Assembly: GCA_025352325.1 (NCBI GenBank)
Contig: JANXTR010000038.1
Span: 29,921 to 93,920, forward strand
Direction of reading: 5' to 3'
Length of the DNA: 64,000 nucleotides
Source of the DNA: Microbacteriaceae bacterium
Lineage (GTDB): Bacteria; Actinomycetota; Actinomycetes; Actinomycetales; Microbacteriaceae
Numbering within the stretch: the first letter of the stretch is position 1; every line of letters begins with the position of its first letter. Positions 52,726-61,507 of this stretch are shown here, piece by piece. The notes under the pieces are model-generated. The model saw only the letters and a list, made by a program, of their open reading frames with translations. It was not told the origin of the DNA and made no database searches. The position numbers and the translations under genes are program-made.

Positions 52726-53829
52726 TTGCGCACCTTTTTCTCCGACCGTGGCCGTGTCGCCCACGCCACCGGCTGGACGCTCCTGGTGCTGGCCGTCGTC
52801 GGCACCGTGCTGCTCGGCCTGACCCCGTCGCCGTACGCGATCGAGCGCCCGGGGCCGGTGTACGACGTCCTCGGGACAACCGACATCAACGGCAAGAAGG
52901 TGCCGCTGATCGAGGTCAGCGGTGAGAAGACCTACGCCACGAGCGGCAAGCTCGACATGCTCACCGTCTACGTCGACGGCACCCCAGAGTCGAGGCTCAG
53001 TTGGATCGAGGTTGCCGGCTCCTGGTTCGACTCCAGCCGAGCCGCGGTGCCGCTCGACGAGCTCTACCCGAGCGGCCAGACCGACAAGCAGGCCAACCAG
53101 CAGAGCACACAGGAGATGTCGAGCTCCCAGGAGTCCGCGCAGGCCGCCGCCCTGACCGCGCTCCACATCGACTACGGGATGACGACGACCGTCACCGTCG
53201 CACAGGTGGTGAAGGGGACGCCCGCCGAGGGCACCCTGAAGACGGGCGACGTGCTCGAGACGGCCAACGGGCAGAAGGTCACGAGCCTGACCACGCTGCA
53301 GCAGGCGATTATTGCGAACGGCACCGCGACGCCGGTGGTCTTCGAGATCACCCGCGACGGATCGCCGCAGACCGTGATGATCACGCCGGTGATCAACACC
53401 GACACGAAGAAGCCGTCCATCGGCATCTACACCGGCGGCAGCTCGACGTTCACCTTCCCGTTCCCGGTGAAGATCCAACTCCAGGATGTCGGTGGCCCGA
53501 GCGCCGGGATGATGCTGGCCATCGGCATCTACGACAAGCTCACCCCCGGCGATCTGCTGACTGGCAAGCACATTGCCGGCACAGGGACGATCGACCCGGA
53601 CGGCACGGTCGGCGCGATTGGCGGCATCCGCCAGAAGCTCTACGGGGCCCGCGACGACGGGGCCACCTGGTTCCTCGCGCCGCAGTCGAACTGCGACGAG
53701 GTCGTTGGGCACGTTCCCACGGGAATCAAAGTTGTCGCCGTGAAGACGCTCGACGATTCCTTGGCCGCAGTGAAGGCCATCGCCTCGGGCAGCGGAACAG
53801 GATCGCTCCCCACCTGCCCGGCCAAGTAA
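52726..53829 (+). CDS. PDZ and Lon-protease-domain membrane protein
   Basis: 367 residues: one N-terminal membrane helix (about 16-36), an extracytoplasmic PDZ domain (about 155-235, with QVVKGTPAEGTLKTGDVLET) and an S16 Lon-type proteolytic domain. The Ser-Lys dyad is present: Ser259 in DVGGPSAGMMLAIG and Lys304 in GAIGGIRQKLYGA. There is no AAA+ domain. This matches the actinobacterial YlbL-like / Rv3194c family. The start is TTG 52726 with GGAAAG (52713-52718) upstream; no ATG or GTG suits the conserved start. The UPF0182 gene follows in the same orientation. Confidence 0.9.
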   Translation: MRTFFSDRGRVAHATGWTLLVLAVVGTVLLGLTPSPYAIERPGPVYDVLGTTDINGKKVPLIEVSGEKTYATSGKLDMLTVYVDGTPESRLSWIEVAGSWFDSSRAAVPLDELYPSGQTDKQANQQSTQEMSSSQESAQAAALTALHIDYGMTTTVTVAQVVKGTPAEGTLKTGDVLETANGQKVTSLTTLQQAIIANGTATPVVFEITRDGSPQTVMITPVINTDTKKPSIGIYTGGSSTFTFPFPVKIQLQDVGGPSAGMMLAIGIYDKLTPGDLLTGKHIAGTGTIDPDGTVGAIGGIRQKLYGARDDGATWFLAPQSNCDEVVGHVPTGIKVVAVKTLDDSLAAVKAIASGSGTGSLPTCPAK

Positions 53830-53894
53830 TCCCGCGGATTGCGCCAGCAGCGCACGCCGCGCGTTCTTCCAGCGGGCGACCTTAGGATCGTCGG

Positions 53895-56831
53895 GTGACG
53901 TCTCCCAGTGCCGCCCGCTCCCAGCCCCCCGCCCCGCGCAGCCGTTCGCGCGCAGCCCTCGCAATCACGGCCGCCGTGCTCGCCGTGCTGGTGATCGCGT
54001 TCTTCGTCTTCTCGGGCCTCTACGCTGACGTGCTCTGGTACGACCAGGCCGGCTTCCTCGAGGTGCTTACGACTCAGTGGTTCTCGACCGTCGCCATGTT
54101 CGGGGTCGGCTTCCTCGTGATGGGCCTGCTGGTCTGGGTGAGCATCTTTGTCGCGTTCCGTGCTCGGCCGGTGTACGCGAAACTCAACTCGCAGCTCGAC
54201 CGCTACCAGCAGGTGATCGAGCCGCTGCGTCGCCTGGCGATGTACGGCATCCCGATCGTGCTCGGCATCTTCATGGGCGTCTCGACCGCCACTCGCTGGC
54301 CGACGGTGCTGCAGTTCCTGAACCGCACGAGCTTCGGCACGAAAGACAAGCAGTTCGGCCTCGACGTCTCGTTCTACGTCTACGAGCTGCCGTTCTATCA
54401 CGGCATCGTGGCCTACGCCTCGGCCGCCGTCATCGTCGCCGGTCTCGCGGCGCTCGCCACCAACTACCTGTACGGCGGGATCCGGATCACGGGGCGCGAG
54501 GTGCGGATCACCCGCTCCGCGCGCATCCAACTCGCCCTCACCGCGGCCGTGTACCTCGCGCTGCAGGCCGTGAGCATCTTCCTGGACCAGTACTCCACGC
54601 TGACCGACGAGTCGCCGATCGGCACGACGACAACGATCACCGGAGCCGGCTACACGGATGTCAACGCGACGATCCCGAGTCGCGTCATCTTGGCCGGGAT
54701 CGCGGCGCTCATCGCGGTGCTCTTCATTCTCACCGCGGCGATCGGCCGCTGGCGCCTGCCCCTGATCGGCACCGCGCTGCTGGTCGTCTCGAGCCTCGTG
54801 ATCGGCTCGATTTACCCGGCCATCGTGCAAAACCTGCAGGTGAACGCGAGCGCGCAGACCCTCGAGGCGAAGTACATCAAGCGCAGCATCGATGCCACCC
54901 GGGAGGCGTACGGGCTCTCGGACATCAAGACCACGCAGTACAACGCGACGACAACTGTCGCCGCTGGCCAGCTGCGCGCCGACGCGCAGACCACGGCGAG
55001 CATTCGGATCATCGACCCCGCGCTCGTCAGCGCGACGTTCGCACAGCTTCAGCAGGTTCGGCAGTACTACCAGTTCAGCACCCATCTCGATGTTGACCGG
55101 TACAAGATCGACGGCGCGGTGCAAGATACCGTGATCGCGGTCCGCGAGCTCAACTCGGCCAACCAGAGCTCGAACAGCTGGTACAACGACACGCTGGTCT
55201 TCACGCATGGCTACGGCATCGTGGCCGCATACGGCAACCAGCGCGCGGCCAACGGGGAGCCGAAGTTCCTCGAGTCCGACATCCCGCCGAGGGGCTCGCT
55301 CGGCACATACCAGCCGCGCATCTACTTCGGCGAGGAGTCGCCCGCCTACTCGATCGTGGGAGCCGCGAAGGGCGCGAAGGACGTCGAGTTCGACTACCCG
55401 TCCGGCGGTGGTTCGACGGCATCTACCTCGGCGGCCAACGGTGCGACGACCACATACATCGGCAACGGGGGACCGAAGCTCGACAACTTCCTCAAGAAAC
55501 TGGTCTACGCGATTCATTTCGGCGCGCAGGAGATCCTGTTCTCGAACGCCGTCACGAACGACTCGCAGATTCTCTACGACCGTGACCCCAAGACCCGCGT
55601 GCAGAAGGTCGCGCCGTACCTGACGCTCGACAGCGACCCGTACCCGGCCGTCGTTGACGGTCACGTGGTCTGGATCGTGGATGGTTACACGACGACCGCG
55701 GACTACCCGTATTCGCGTGTCGAACAGCTCTCGAATACGATCGTGGACACTTACACGGCTCAGCCCGGCTACGCGCTCGACGATGTGAACTACATCCGGA
55801 ACTCGGTGAAGGCCACGGTCGACGCGTATTCGGGCAAGATTACGCTCTACGCCTGGGACGCCAAGGACCCGATCCTGAAGACCTGGCAGAAGATCTTTCC
55901 GTCGACCATCAAACCGCTCAGCGACATGGGCGCCGGCCTGACCGCGCACGTGCGCTACCCGGCCGACCTGTTCAAGGTTCAGCGCTCGATCCTGCAGACC
56001 TACCACGTGACCGACGCCAGCTCGTTCTACTCGGGTGTCGACGCGTGGAGCGTGCCGAACGACCCGACCCAGCCGAAGGCGAGCGCGAAGGCCCAGCCGC
56101 CGTACTACCTGACGATGCAGGTCCCGGGGTCGAAGGCGCCCGCCTTCACCCTGTATTCGACGTTCATCCCCAAGTCGTCGTCATCCTCGAGCCGCAGCGT
56201 GCTCACCGGCTATCTGGCCGTCGATTCGGATGCTGGCCCCAACTACGGCAAACTCACCCTTCTCGAGCTGCCGAAGCAGGCGACTGTACCGGGGCCGGGC
56301 CAGGTGCAAAACAACTTCGACTCGGAACCCAGCGTCTCGACGCAGCTCAACCAGTTGCGCATCGGTGGGCAGACGGAGGTGGTCAGCGGCAATCTACTGA
56401 CGGTCCCCGTCGGGGGTGGCTTGCTCTACGTGCAACCGGTGTACGTGAAATCGAGCGCCAACGCAGACACCAGCTATCCACTGCTGCGGAAGGTGCTAGT
56501 CGCGTTCGGCGACAAGATCGCATTCGAGGACACTCTGGATGCCGCGCTCAACTCTCTCTTCGGCGGCGACTCCGGGGCTAGCGCAGGTGACACCGGCGCA
56601 GGCGGAACGGGGACCGGGACGGGCACAGGAACGGGGACCGGAACCGGAACCGGAACCGGCACGGGCAGCTCGAACACCAACGCCGCCCTGCAGAAGGCGC
56701 TCACGGAGTACCAGACGGCCCTGGCGGCCCGCGCGTTGGCCTACCAGTCCAACGACCTGGTCGCGGCGGCGCAGGCCGACAAGAACATGCAGGCGGCGGT
56801 GCTTGCGGCGATCGCCGCGACCCAGGGCTAG
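53895..56831 (+). CDS. UPF0182 large membrane protein
   Basis: 978 residues of the UPF0182 (COG1615, Rv3193c-like) family. Seven N-terminal membrane helices span about residues 15-320 (ADVLWYDQAGFLEVLTTQWF between helices 1 and 2), followed by a large extracytoplasmic domain (about 320-880). The C-terminal tail has a run of ten Gly-Thr pairs, then a helical end rich in Ala/Gln. GTG 53895 is 6 nt after TAGGAT. The function is unknown; it is conserved next to the Lon-like protease in actinobacteria, suggesting a shared envelope role. Confidence 0.93.
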   Translation: MTSPSAARSQPPAPRSRSRAALAITAAVLAVLVIAFFVFSGLYADVLWYDQAGFLEVLTTQWFSTVAMFGVGFLVMGLLVWVSIFVAFRARPVYAKLNSQLDRYQQVIEPLRRLAMYGIPIVLGIFMGVSTATRWPTVLQFLNRTSFGTKDKQFGLDVSFYVYELPFYHGIVAYASAAVIVAGLAALATNYLYGGIRITGREVRITRSARIQLALTAAVYLALQAVSIFLDQYSTLTDESPIGTTTTITGAGYTDVNATIPSRVILAGIAALIAVLFILTAAIGRWRLPLIGTALLVVSSLVIGSIYPAIVQNLQVNASAQTLEAKYIKRSIDATREAYGLSDIKTTQYNATTTVAAGQLRADAQTTASIRIIDPALVSATFAQLQQVRQYYQFSTHLDVDRYKIDGAVQDTVIAVRELNSANQSSNSWYNDTLVFTHGYGIVAAYGNQRAANGEPKFLESDIPPRGSLGTYQPRIYFGEESPAYSIVGAAKGAKDVEFDYPSGGGSTASTSAANGATTTYIGNGGPKLDNFLKKLVYAIHFGAQEILFSNAVTNDSQILYDRDPKTRVQKVAPYLTLDSDPYPAVVDGHVVWIVDGYTTTADYPYSRVEQLSNTIVDTYTAQPGYALDDVNYIRNSVKATVDAYSGKITLYAWDAKDPILKTWQKIFPSTIKPLSDMGAGLTAHVRYPADLFKVQRSILQTYHVTDASSFYSGVDAWSVPNDPTQPKASAKAQPPYYLTMQVPGSKAPAFTLYSTFIPKSSSSSSRSVLTGYLAVDSDAGPNYGKLTLLELPKQATVPGPGQVQNNFDSEPSVSTQLNQLRIGGQTEVVSGNLLTVPVGGGLLYVQPVYVKSSANADTSYPLLRKVLVAFGDKIAFEDTLDAALNSLFGGDSGASAGDTGAGGTGTGTGTGTGTGTGTGTGTGSSNTNAALQKALTEYQTALAARALAYQSNDLVAAAQADKNMQAAVLAAIAATQG
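56604..56663 (+). repeat. In-frame Gly-Thr hexanucleotide repeat
   Basis: Ten consecutive GGN-ACN codon pairs inside the UPF0182 gene encode (Gly-Thr)10. Codons vary at third positions, so the DNA repeat is imperfect, but the protein repeat is exact. It forms a flexible linker before the C-terminal helix and is a likely site of length variation between strains. Confidence 0.9.
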
Positions 56832-56861
56832 CCGAGTCGAGCGCGGCGCCCGATCCGTCAG

Positions 56862-56891
56862 CGGACATCACCTCATGGGACGTGATAGTCT
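56862..56891 (+). promoter_or_regulatory. Promoter of initiator tRNA gene
   Basis: CGGACA (56862-56867) and TAGTCT (56886-56891) are 18 bp apart, placing the start site about 5 nt before the tRNA. Confidence 0.45.
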
Positions 56892-56902
56892 CTAATCCGT
56901 GC

Positions 56903-56976
56903 CGCGGGGTGGAGCAGTTCGGTAGCTCGCTGGGCTCATAACCCAGAGGTCGCAGGTTCAAATCCTGTCCCCGCAA
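56903..56976 (+). tRNA. Initiator tRNA-Met (CAT anticodon)
   Basis: A complete cloverleaf of 74 nt. The anticodon loop is CTCATAA with CAT. Initiator features are present: an unpaired C1:A72 at the end of the acceptor stem and three consecutive G:C pairs (GGG/CCC) at the base of the anticodon stem. The T loop reads TTCAAAT. The discriminator is A; CCA is not encoded and must be added after transcription. Confidence 0.97.
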
Positions 56977-56981
56977 CAGAC

Positions 56982-57013
56982 GAAGGCCCCGGATCGAAAG
57001 ATTCGGGGCCTTC
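56982..57013 (+). terminator. Terminator hairpin of the tRNA gene
   Basis: A 14-bp stem with one G-T wobble (56982-56995 with 57000-57013) closes a GAAA tetraloop, 5 nt after the tRNA. The T-run is minimal, as usual in high-GC actinobacteria. Confidence 0.85.
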
Positions 57014-57064
57014 TGCATAGCGCGCTGTTTTCGACCCGTCGGTGGATCGCCGTAGGGTCGGACT

Positions 57065-57757
57065 ATGACTGCCCCACCCGCCGTCTCCGTTGCCGCCGAG
57101 GCCCGTCGGCGCAAGGAACGCCGCCGCCGCATCGGTGCGATCGTCGCGGTGGCGGTCATGCTCGCGATCCTGGTGGCGGTCTCGATCGGTGCGATCGGGT
57201 TCAACAACTCGTGGTGGACGCAGGCGAATCCGGTCGCCTCGAACGACCAGAAGGCGCCGGACGGCAGCTCCACCTTCCGCCAGAGCGGCATCGACTACTT
57301 CACGCGCACCAGGGTCGTGAAGGTGTCGTTGGGAGCCGACCGGCCCGCATCCGAGCAGCTCGGGCTCGCCTCGAGCGGCACGCAGCACATCGACTTCCTG
57401 GTGCCCCTCACCATCACGGCGACGGCGACCAGCAGCCTGAGTTTCCCGCTGGTCGACTCGCTCGACGTCATCAGCTCGGGCGGTCGCCTGAGCGCCATCG
57501 AGATCACTCCGAACGACGCGTACCAGCGGCTCGTCGGGGATGTCCACGCCCTCGCCCCGCAGGTGGGCTGGAGCGACTCGGCGGTCGCGGCGTTCGACGC
57601 CGAGCTCACCGCCAGCAGGGAGGCGAGCGGTGGCAGAAGCTTCACCGCAACGGTCGGGCCCGCGGCATCCACCGGCATGCGAGTCTCGGCCACGCTCAGT
57701 GGCGACTCGGGGTCTGCGCCGAAACTCGTCATCCACGTCGGTGCGGTCGGCCGCTAG
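57065..57757 (+). CDS. Membrane-anchored extracytoplasmic protein of unknown function
   Basis: 230 residues. A basic cytoplasmic start (ARRRKERRRR) leads into one membrane helix at about 23-46, then an extracytoplasmic beta-rich domain with no cysteines. I do not recognise the domain. ATG 57065 is 6 nt after TAGGGT. It ends 12 nt before the response-regulator gene, so the two could be co-transcribed and this protein might feed the signalling system; that is inference. Confidence 0.75.
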   Translation: MTAPPAVSVAAEARRRKERRRRIGAIVAVAVMLAILVAVSIGAIGFNNSWWTQANPVASNDQKAPDGSSTFRQSGIDYFTRTRVVKVSLGADRPASEQLGLASSGTQHIDFLVPLTITATATSSLSFPLVDSLDVISSGGRLSAIEITPNDAYQRLVGDVHALAPQVGWSDSAVAAFDAELTASREASGGRSFTATVGPAASTGMRVSATLSGDSGSAPKLVIHVGAVGR

Positions 57758-57769
57758 AGTGGCGACCCT

Positions 57770-58432
57770 ATGGTGCCGATGAGCTCGTCGCGGCCGACCC
57801 GCGTCGCGCTGGTCGACGATCACGCGATTGTCGAGGTCGCCTTGCGTGCGGCGCTGGCCGATATGTCTTCTGTGACTTTCGTCGGCGTCTCACCGACCGT
57901 GCACGAACTCCTCGCCGAGCATCCGGATGCGGAGCTCGTGGTGCTCGACCTGAGACTGGCCGACGGTTCGTCGCCGATCAGCAACGTGAGCGCCCTGCGG
58001 GAGCGCGACATGCGCGTGATCGCCTACACCTCGGGCGAGGATCCGTATCTGGTCCGGCTGGTGGCGGGCACTGAGGTGCTTGGCATCGTACGCAAGTCGG
58101 CGCCGGTCGAGGTGCTGCTCGAGACGATCCGAGCCGCGGTCGACGGCGAAGCCCTGATGTCGACCGAGTGGGCAGCGGCAATCGACGCCGACCCCGAACT
58201 GTCCGAGGCCCGGCTGAGCCCGCAGGAGGAATCGGTGCTCGCCCTGTTCGCGACCGGGCTCAAGGCGCAGGCGGTGGCCGCGGCCCTCGGCATCGCGGTG
58301 ACGGCCGTCGAAGATCACGTGCGACGGATCCGGGTGACGTACGCCCGACTCGGCAGGGCCGCACCGACGAAGATCGACCTCTACAAGAGGGCGATCGAAG
58401 ACGGCTTCCTGCCGCTACCGGGACGCGAATGA
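57770..58432 (+). CDS. NarL-like response regulator
   Basis: 220 residues. Receiver domain: VALVDDHAIVEVAL (acidic pair), phosphoacceptor Asp60 in VVLDLRLADG, and Lys109 in GIVRKSA. The C-terminal HTH (about 150-205: LSPQEESVLALFATGLKAQA, VAAALGIAVTAVEDHV) is a divergent LuxR type with an extra C-terminal helix (IDLYKRAIEDGFLPL). TAGAGT lies 9 nt before ATG 57770. The stop overlaps the sensor kinase start by 4 nt. Confidence 0.88.
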   Translation: MVPMSSSRPTRVALVDDHAIVEVALRAALADMSSVTFVGVSPTVHELLAEHPDAELVVLDLRLADGSSPISNVSALRERDMRVIAYTSGEDPYLVRLVAGTEVLGIVRKSAPVEVLLETIRAAVDGEALMSTEWAAAIDADPELSEARLSPQEESVLALFATGLKAQAVAAALGIAVTAVEDHVRRIRVTYARLGRAAPTKIDLYKRAIEDGFLPLPGRE

Positions 58433-59631
58433 GTGGCGCGGCGGCGATCACGGACCCGGCCAGGTCCCGGGTATCCGCATCCACCCCGATCGTCCGCGCC
58501 ATGGCAGGCGGGGTCGGTGTCGGCGGAGTGGTTTTCGCGGGGCTGGCCGCTCACGACTTCGTCGTCCAGTTCGCGACGATCAACCCGGTCTGGAATGTCG
58601 CGCTGTCACTGGCATACCTCGCGTCGGCCGTTGCGCTGGCGTTCGTGGCGCGCGTGGGACGGGTTCGGACCATCCGGATCTTCGCGGGAATCCTCGCCGG
58701 GGTCTATCTGCTGGGCCTGCTCACCTTCGTGCTCGCCGTTTCGCGCCTGGGCCTCGCGGGAGCCCAAGATGTGCCCTGGATCACCACCCTGATGGTGATC
58801 GGCACCTCAGCGGCGGCGGTTTCGCTGCCAACCGTCGTCGGCTGGATCTATCTCGGACTGTGCGGCGCGTTGATCGCCGTCGATCGGCTCGCGTACTGCG
58901 GTTCTCGGGCGACCCTCGGCACGGTCGAGGGAACCCTCTTCGAACTGTTCTTCTGCGGAATGTTCGTGGCGCTGGCGATGGCGTCGCGCCACCTGGGCTG
59001 TCTGCTCGACGAGGCGGGTCGGGCGGCGGAGACCGAGACACGACGGAACGCGACAAAGAACGCGCGCACCCGCGAACGGCGCCGCATCGACGCCCTCATG
59101 CACGACAATGTTCTCTCGGTCCTGCTGGCCTCGTCGGTCGGCAACGGCGAGCTGATCGTGGCGGATCAGGCGAGTCGCGCCCTCCGCCAGATCGAGCGCT
59201 ACGGCGTCGACGGAGATCCCGAGCCGGTGACCGCGGAGCAGCTGGTCTGGGAACTCCAGGCGATCACCACCGACATCGCGCCCCGCGCCGAGTTCCGCTA
59301 CGAGCTGCAGGGCGACAATCCACCCCCGCCCGAGATCACCGCGGCGATCACCGAGGCCACGGCCGAGGCGTTGCGGAACAGCGTGCTACACGCCGACCTC
59401 GCGGACCGCGACGCCGAGCGCGCGGTCTACGCGCACCTCGACGGCGGCGGCATTGCGGTGCTGGTGCTCGACGACGGGGTCGGTTTTGACAAGCGGGCGG
59501 TTTCGACGACCCGGCTCGGCATCTCGGTGAGCATCATCGGCCGGATGGGCGCCGTGCCGGGCGGGTACGCGGCCATCGAGTCGGAGCCCGGCCGCGGCAC
59601 CACCGTGCGGCTCGGATGGATCGCGCCATGA
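58429..59631 (+). CDS. Membrane sensor histidine kinase
   Basis: 400 residues. About six membrane helices (25-185) form a sensor without a large external domain. The phospho-acceptor helix RRRIDALMHDNVLSVLLASS carries His225 in the HisKA_3-like His-Asp context. The ATPase domain has an N-box (EALRNSVLHA) and a G1 box VLDDGVGFD, with a G2-like GRGTTVRLGW end. It is therefore probably active on the response regulator next to it. It is coupled at both ends by ATGA overlaps. Confidence 0.9.
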   Translation: MSGAAAITDPARSRVSASTPIVRAMAGGVGVGGVVFAGLAAHDFVVQFATINPVWNVALSLAYLASAVALAFVARVGRVRTIRIFAGILAGVYLLGLLTFVLAVSRLGLAGAQDVPWITTLMVIGTSAAAVSLPTVVGWIYLGLCGALIAVDRLAYCGSRATLGTVEGTLFELFFCGMFVALAMASRHLGCLLDEAGRAAETETRRNATKNARTRERRRIDALMHDNVLSVLLASSVGNGELIVADQASRALRQIERYGVDGDPEPVTAEQLVWELQAITTDIAPRAEFRYELQGDNPPPPEITAAITEATAEALRNSVLHADLADRDAERAVYAHLDGGGIAVLVLDDGVGFDKRAVSTTRLGISVSIIGRMGAVPGGYAAIESEPGRGTTVRLGWIAP

Positions 59632-60617
59632 CCAACTCTGAGACGACGCCCAACGAGGCCGGTGCCCTGCTCCGATTCGGGGGATGGGCCGGCTGGACGC
59701 TGCTGGCCAGCTTCGTCGTGGTGAACGTCGTGATCGCCGTGCTCGCGGGCGGACCAGCCATGGGAGACGGTCACGCCTGGGCGGCGCTGGTGCTCCTGAC
59801 GGCGGCCGCCGCGCTCGCGGTGCTCGCCCGCCGGGACCCGCTCGACCTCTGGCGGGTTCTCGCGATCATCGCGATCATCTTCGTCTCCACGATCCTGATG
59901 CTCGAGCAGGTGCTGCTCACCGGGCCGGGCGGCTACCTCAACTGGAACTACAACGCTGCGAACTTCATCCTGTTCGCCCTGGCGTTGCGCGGGCGCATCG
60001 GCTGGGCCTGGATCGGCCTCGCCGTCGGCACCGCGATCACCTGCATCTGGAGCCTTCTCGCCACCCACGCTCTATATCAGGGGTTCTACCTGATCTACGG
60101 CGAGATTGGAGCGCTGCTGGCAGGAACCTTCTTCGCGATTGTGTTGCGCACCGCCGCGAATCGCGTGGTGACGATGCAGTCCGTGCAACGCCGACGCGTG
60201 GGAGAAGAGCACCTCCGGGCCGAGACCGAACGCGAGCGGGCGGCCCAGCTGGCGCTCGTGCGGCATCGGGTCATCCCGGTGCTCACCACGATCGCCGCGG
60301 GCCGGGTGTCGTCGGCGCAGCGGCAGGAGCATCGACTGCTCGAGGCGGTGCTGCGCGATGAGATCCGTGGCACCCGACTCGCCGTCGAGCCCCTCGCCTC
60401 CGCGGTGCGCGCCGCCCGGAGCCGAGGGATCGACGTCGTGCTGCTCGACGACGCCGACGACGTGTTGCTCGCCTGGGACGACCTCGAGTGGGCCGCCGAC
60501 GTGGTCGCGGATGTCGACCGAAACCGGATCACCGTCCGCCTCAGCGGCGACCCCGCAGTGATCACCGTGGCCACCGTCGACGGCGACGTCGTGCATCGCC
60601 AGATCGCGGGCCGCTGA
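59628..60617 (+). CDS. Second sensor-kinase-like membrane protein with degenerate ATPase domain
   Basis: 333 residues. Four to five N-terminal membrane helices (about 20-175), a linker helix (RRRVGEEHLRAETERERAAQ), then LALVRHRVIPVLTTIAAGRV, where a DHp helix would be, with a single His. The C-terminal part has the outline of an HATPase domain but no N-box or DxGxG motif (LLDDADDVLLAWDDLEWAAD). It cannot bind ATP in the usual way. ATG 59628 overlaps the kinase stop, so it is made with the kinase and probably modulates it. Confidence 0.75.
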   Translation: MTNSETTPNEAGALLRFGGWAGWTLLASFVVVNVVIAVLAGGPAMGDGHAWAALVLLTAAAALAVLARRDPLDLWRVLAIIAIIFVSTILMLEQVLLTGPGGYLNWNYNAANFILFALALRGRIGWAWIGLAVGTAITCIWSLLATHALYQGFYLIYGEIGALLAGTFFAIVLRTAANRVVTMQSVQRRRVGEEHLRAETERERAAQLALVRHRVIPVLTTIAAGRVSSAQRQEHRLLEAVLRDEIRGTRLAVEPLASAVRAARSRGIDVVLLDDADDVLLAWDDLEWAADVVADVDRNRITVRLSGDPAVITVATVDGDVVHRQIAGR

Positions 60618-60658
60618 TCGCCGGGCAGTCGATTCCCGCCCGCTCCTAGACTCGTCGC

Positions 60659-61498
60659 ATGGCGGACTCAGCGGCGGGGGTGGGGCAGGGCACGAGAGCG
60701 GTCGCGATCGCGGTAGCGCAGTTCGCGCCGGGCAGCGACATCGACGACAACATCGAGCGGATGTCGCGGCTCGCCGGCGACGCCGCCAACCGTGGCGCGC
60801 TGCTGGTGGTGTTCCCCGAGTACTCGAGCTACTTCACCCCGACCATGGACGCGAGTTGGCTCGCCCACGCGCAGACGCTCCACGGACCGTTCGTCCGAGC
60901 CGTGTCGCAACTCGCGGCGGAGCTCGGCATCCACATCGTCGCGGGTATGGCGGAGCGTGTCCCGGACGAGACGACCCGCGTCGCCAACACCGTCGTCGCG
61001 GTCGACGACCACGGCGAGCTGGTGGCCCGCTATCGCAAGGTCCACCTCTACGACGCCTTCGGGCAGCGGGAGAGCGACTGGATCGTGCCCGGGCCGATCG
61101 AGGAGCCGCAGACTTTCGCGTTCGGCGGCTTCACCGTCGGGCTGCAGACTTGCTACGACATCCGATTCCCGGAGGTTACGCGGCGTCTCGTCGACGCCGG
61201 AGCTGACCTGATCCTTCTGCCGAGCGAGTGGGTGCGCGGCCCACTCAAGGAGTCGCACTGGCGCACGCTCATCACGGCGCGAGCGATCGAGAACACGGTC
61301 TACCTCGCGGCCGCCGACCACGCCCCGCCGGTGGGTGCGGGCAACAGCATGATCGTCGATCCGATGGGCGTCGAGCTCGTCACCATCGGCGAGGCAACCG
61401 ACACGGCTGTCGCCTGGATCTCGCCGAGCCGTGTCACCGAGGTGCGCAAAGTGAATCCGGCGCTCGCGCTTCGGCGGTTCACGGTCGCGCCGAAGTAG
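60659..61498 (+). CDS. Carbon-nitrogen hydrolase (nitrilase-superfamily amidase)
   Basis: 279 residues. The Glu-Lys-Cys triad is complete: Glu54 in VVFPEYSSYF, Lys127 in RYRKVHLYDAFG and Cys165 in GLQTCYDIRFPE. The pattern resembles the Nit1/Nit2 and omega-amidase branch (deaminated glutathione or alpha-keto-acid amides). ATG 60659 is 6 nt after TAGACT. It converges on the TetR gene (9 nt). Confidence 0.9.
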   Translation: MADSAAGVGQGTRAVAIAVAQFAPGSDIDDNIERMSRLAGDAANRGALLVVFPEYSSYFTPTMDASWLAHAQTLHGPFVRAVSQLAAELGIHIVAGMAERVPDETTRVANTVVAVDDHGELVARYRKVHLYDAFGQRESDWIVPGPIEEPQTFAFGGFTVGLQTCYDIRFPEVTRRLVDAGADLILLPSEWVRGPLKESHWRTLITARAIENTVYLAAADHAPPVGAGNSMIVDPMGVELVTIGEATDTAVAWISPSRVTEVRKVNPALALRRFTVAPK

Positions 61499-61507
61499 CG
61501 GCTCAGC

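Noticed and set aside
53640..56006. 788-codon open frame opposite UPF0182
   Set aside because: Antisense to a conserved membrane protein; the predicted product has no hydrophobic or domain pattern.
56604..56663. Possible CRISPR or minisatellite
   Set aside because: It is a 6-bp coding repeat without spacers, inside a gene.
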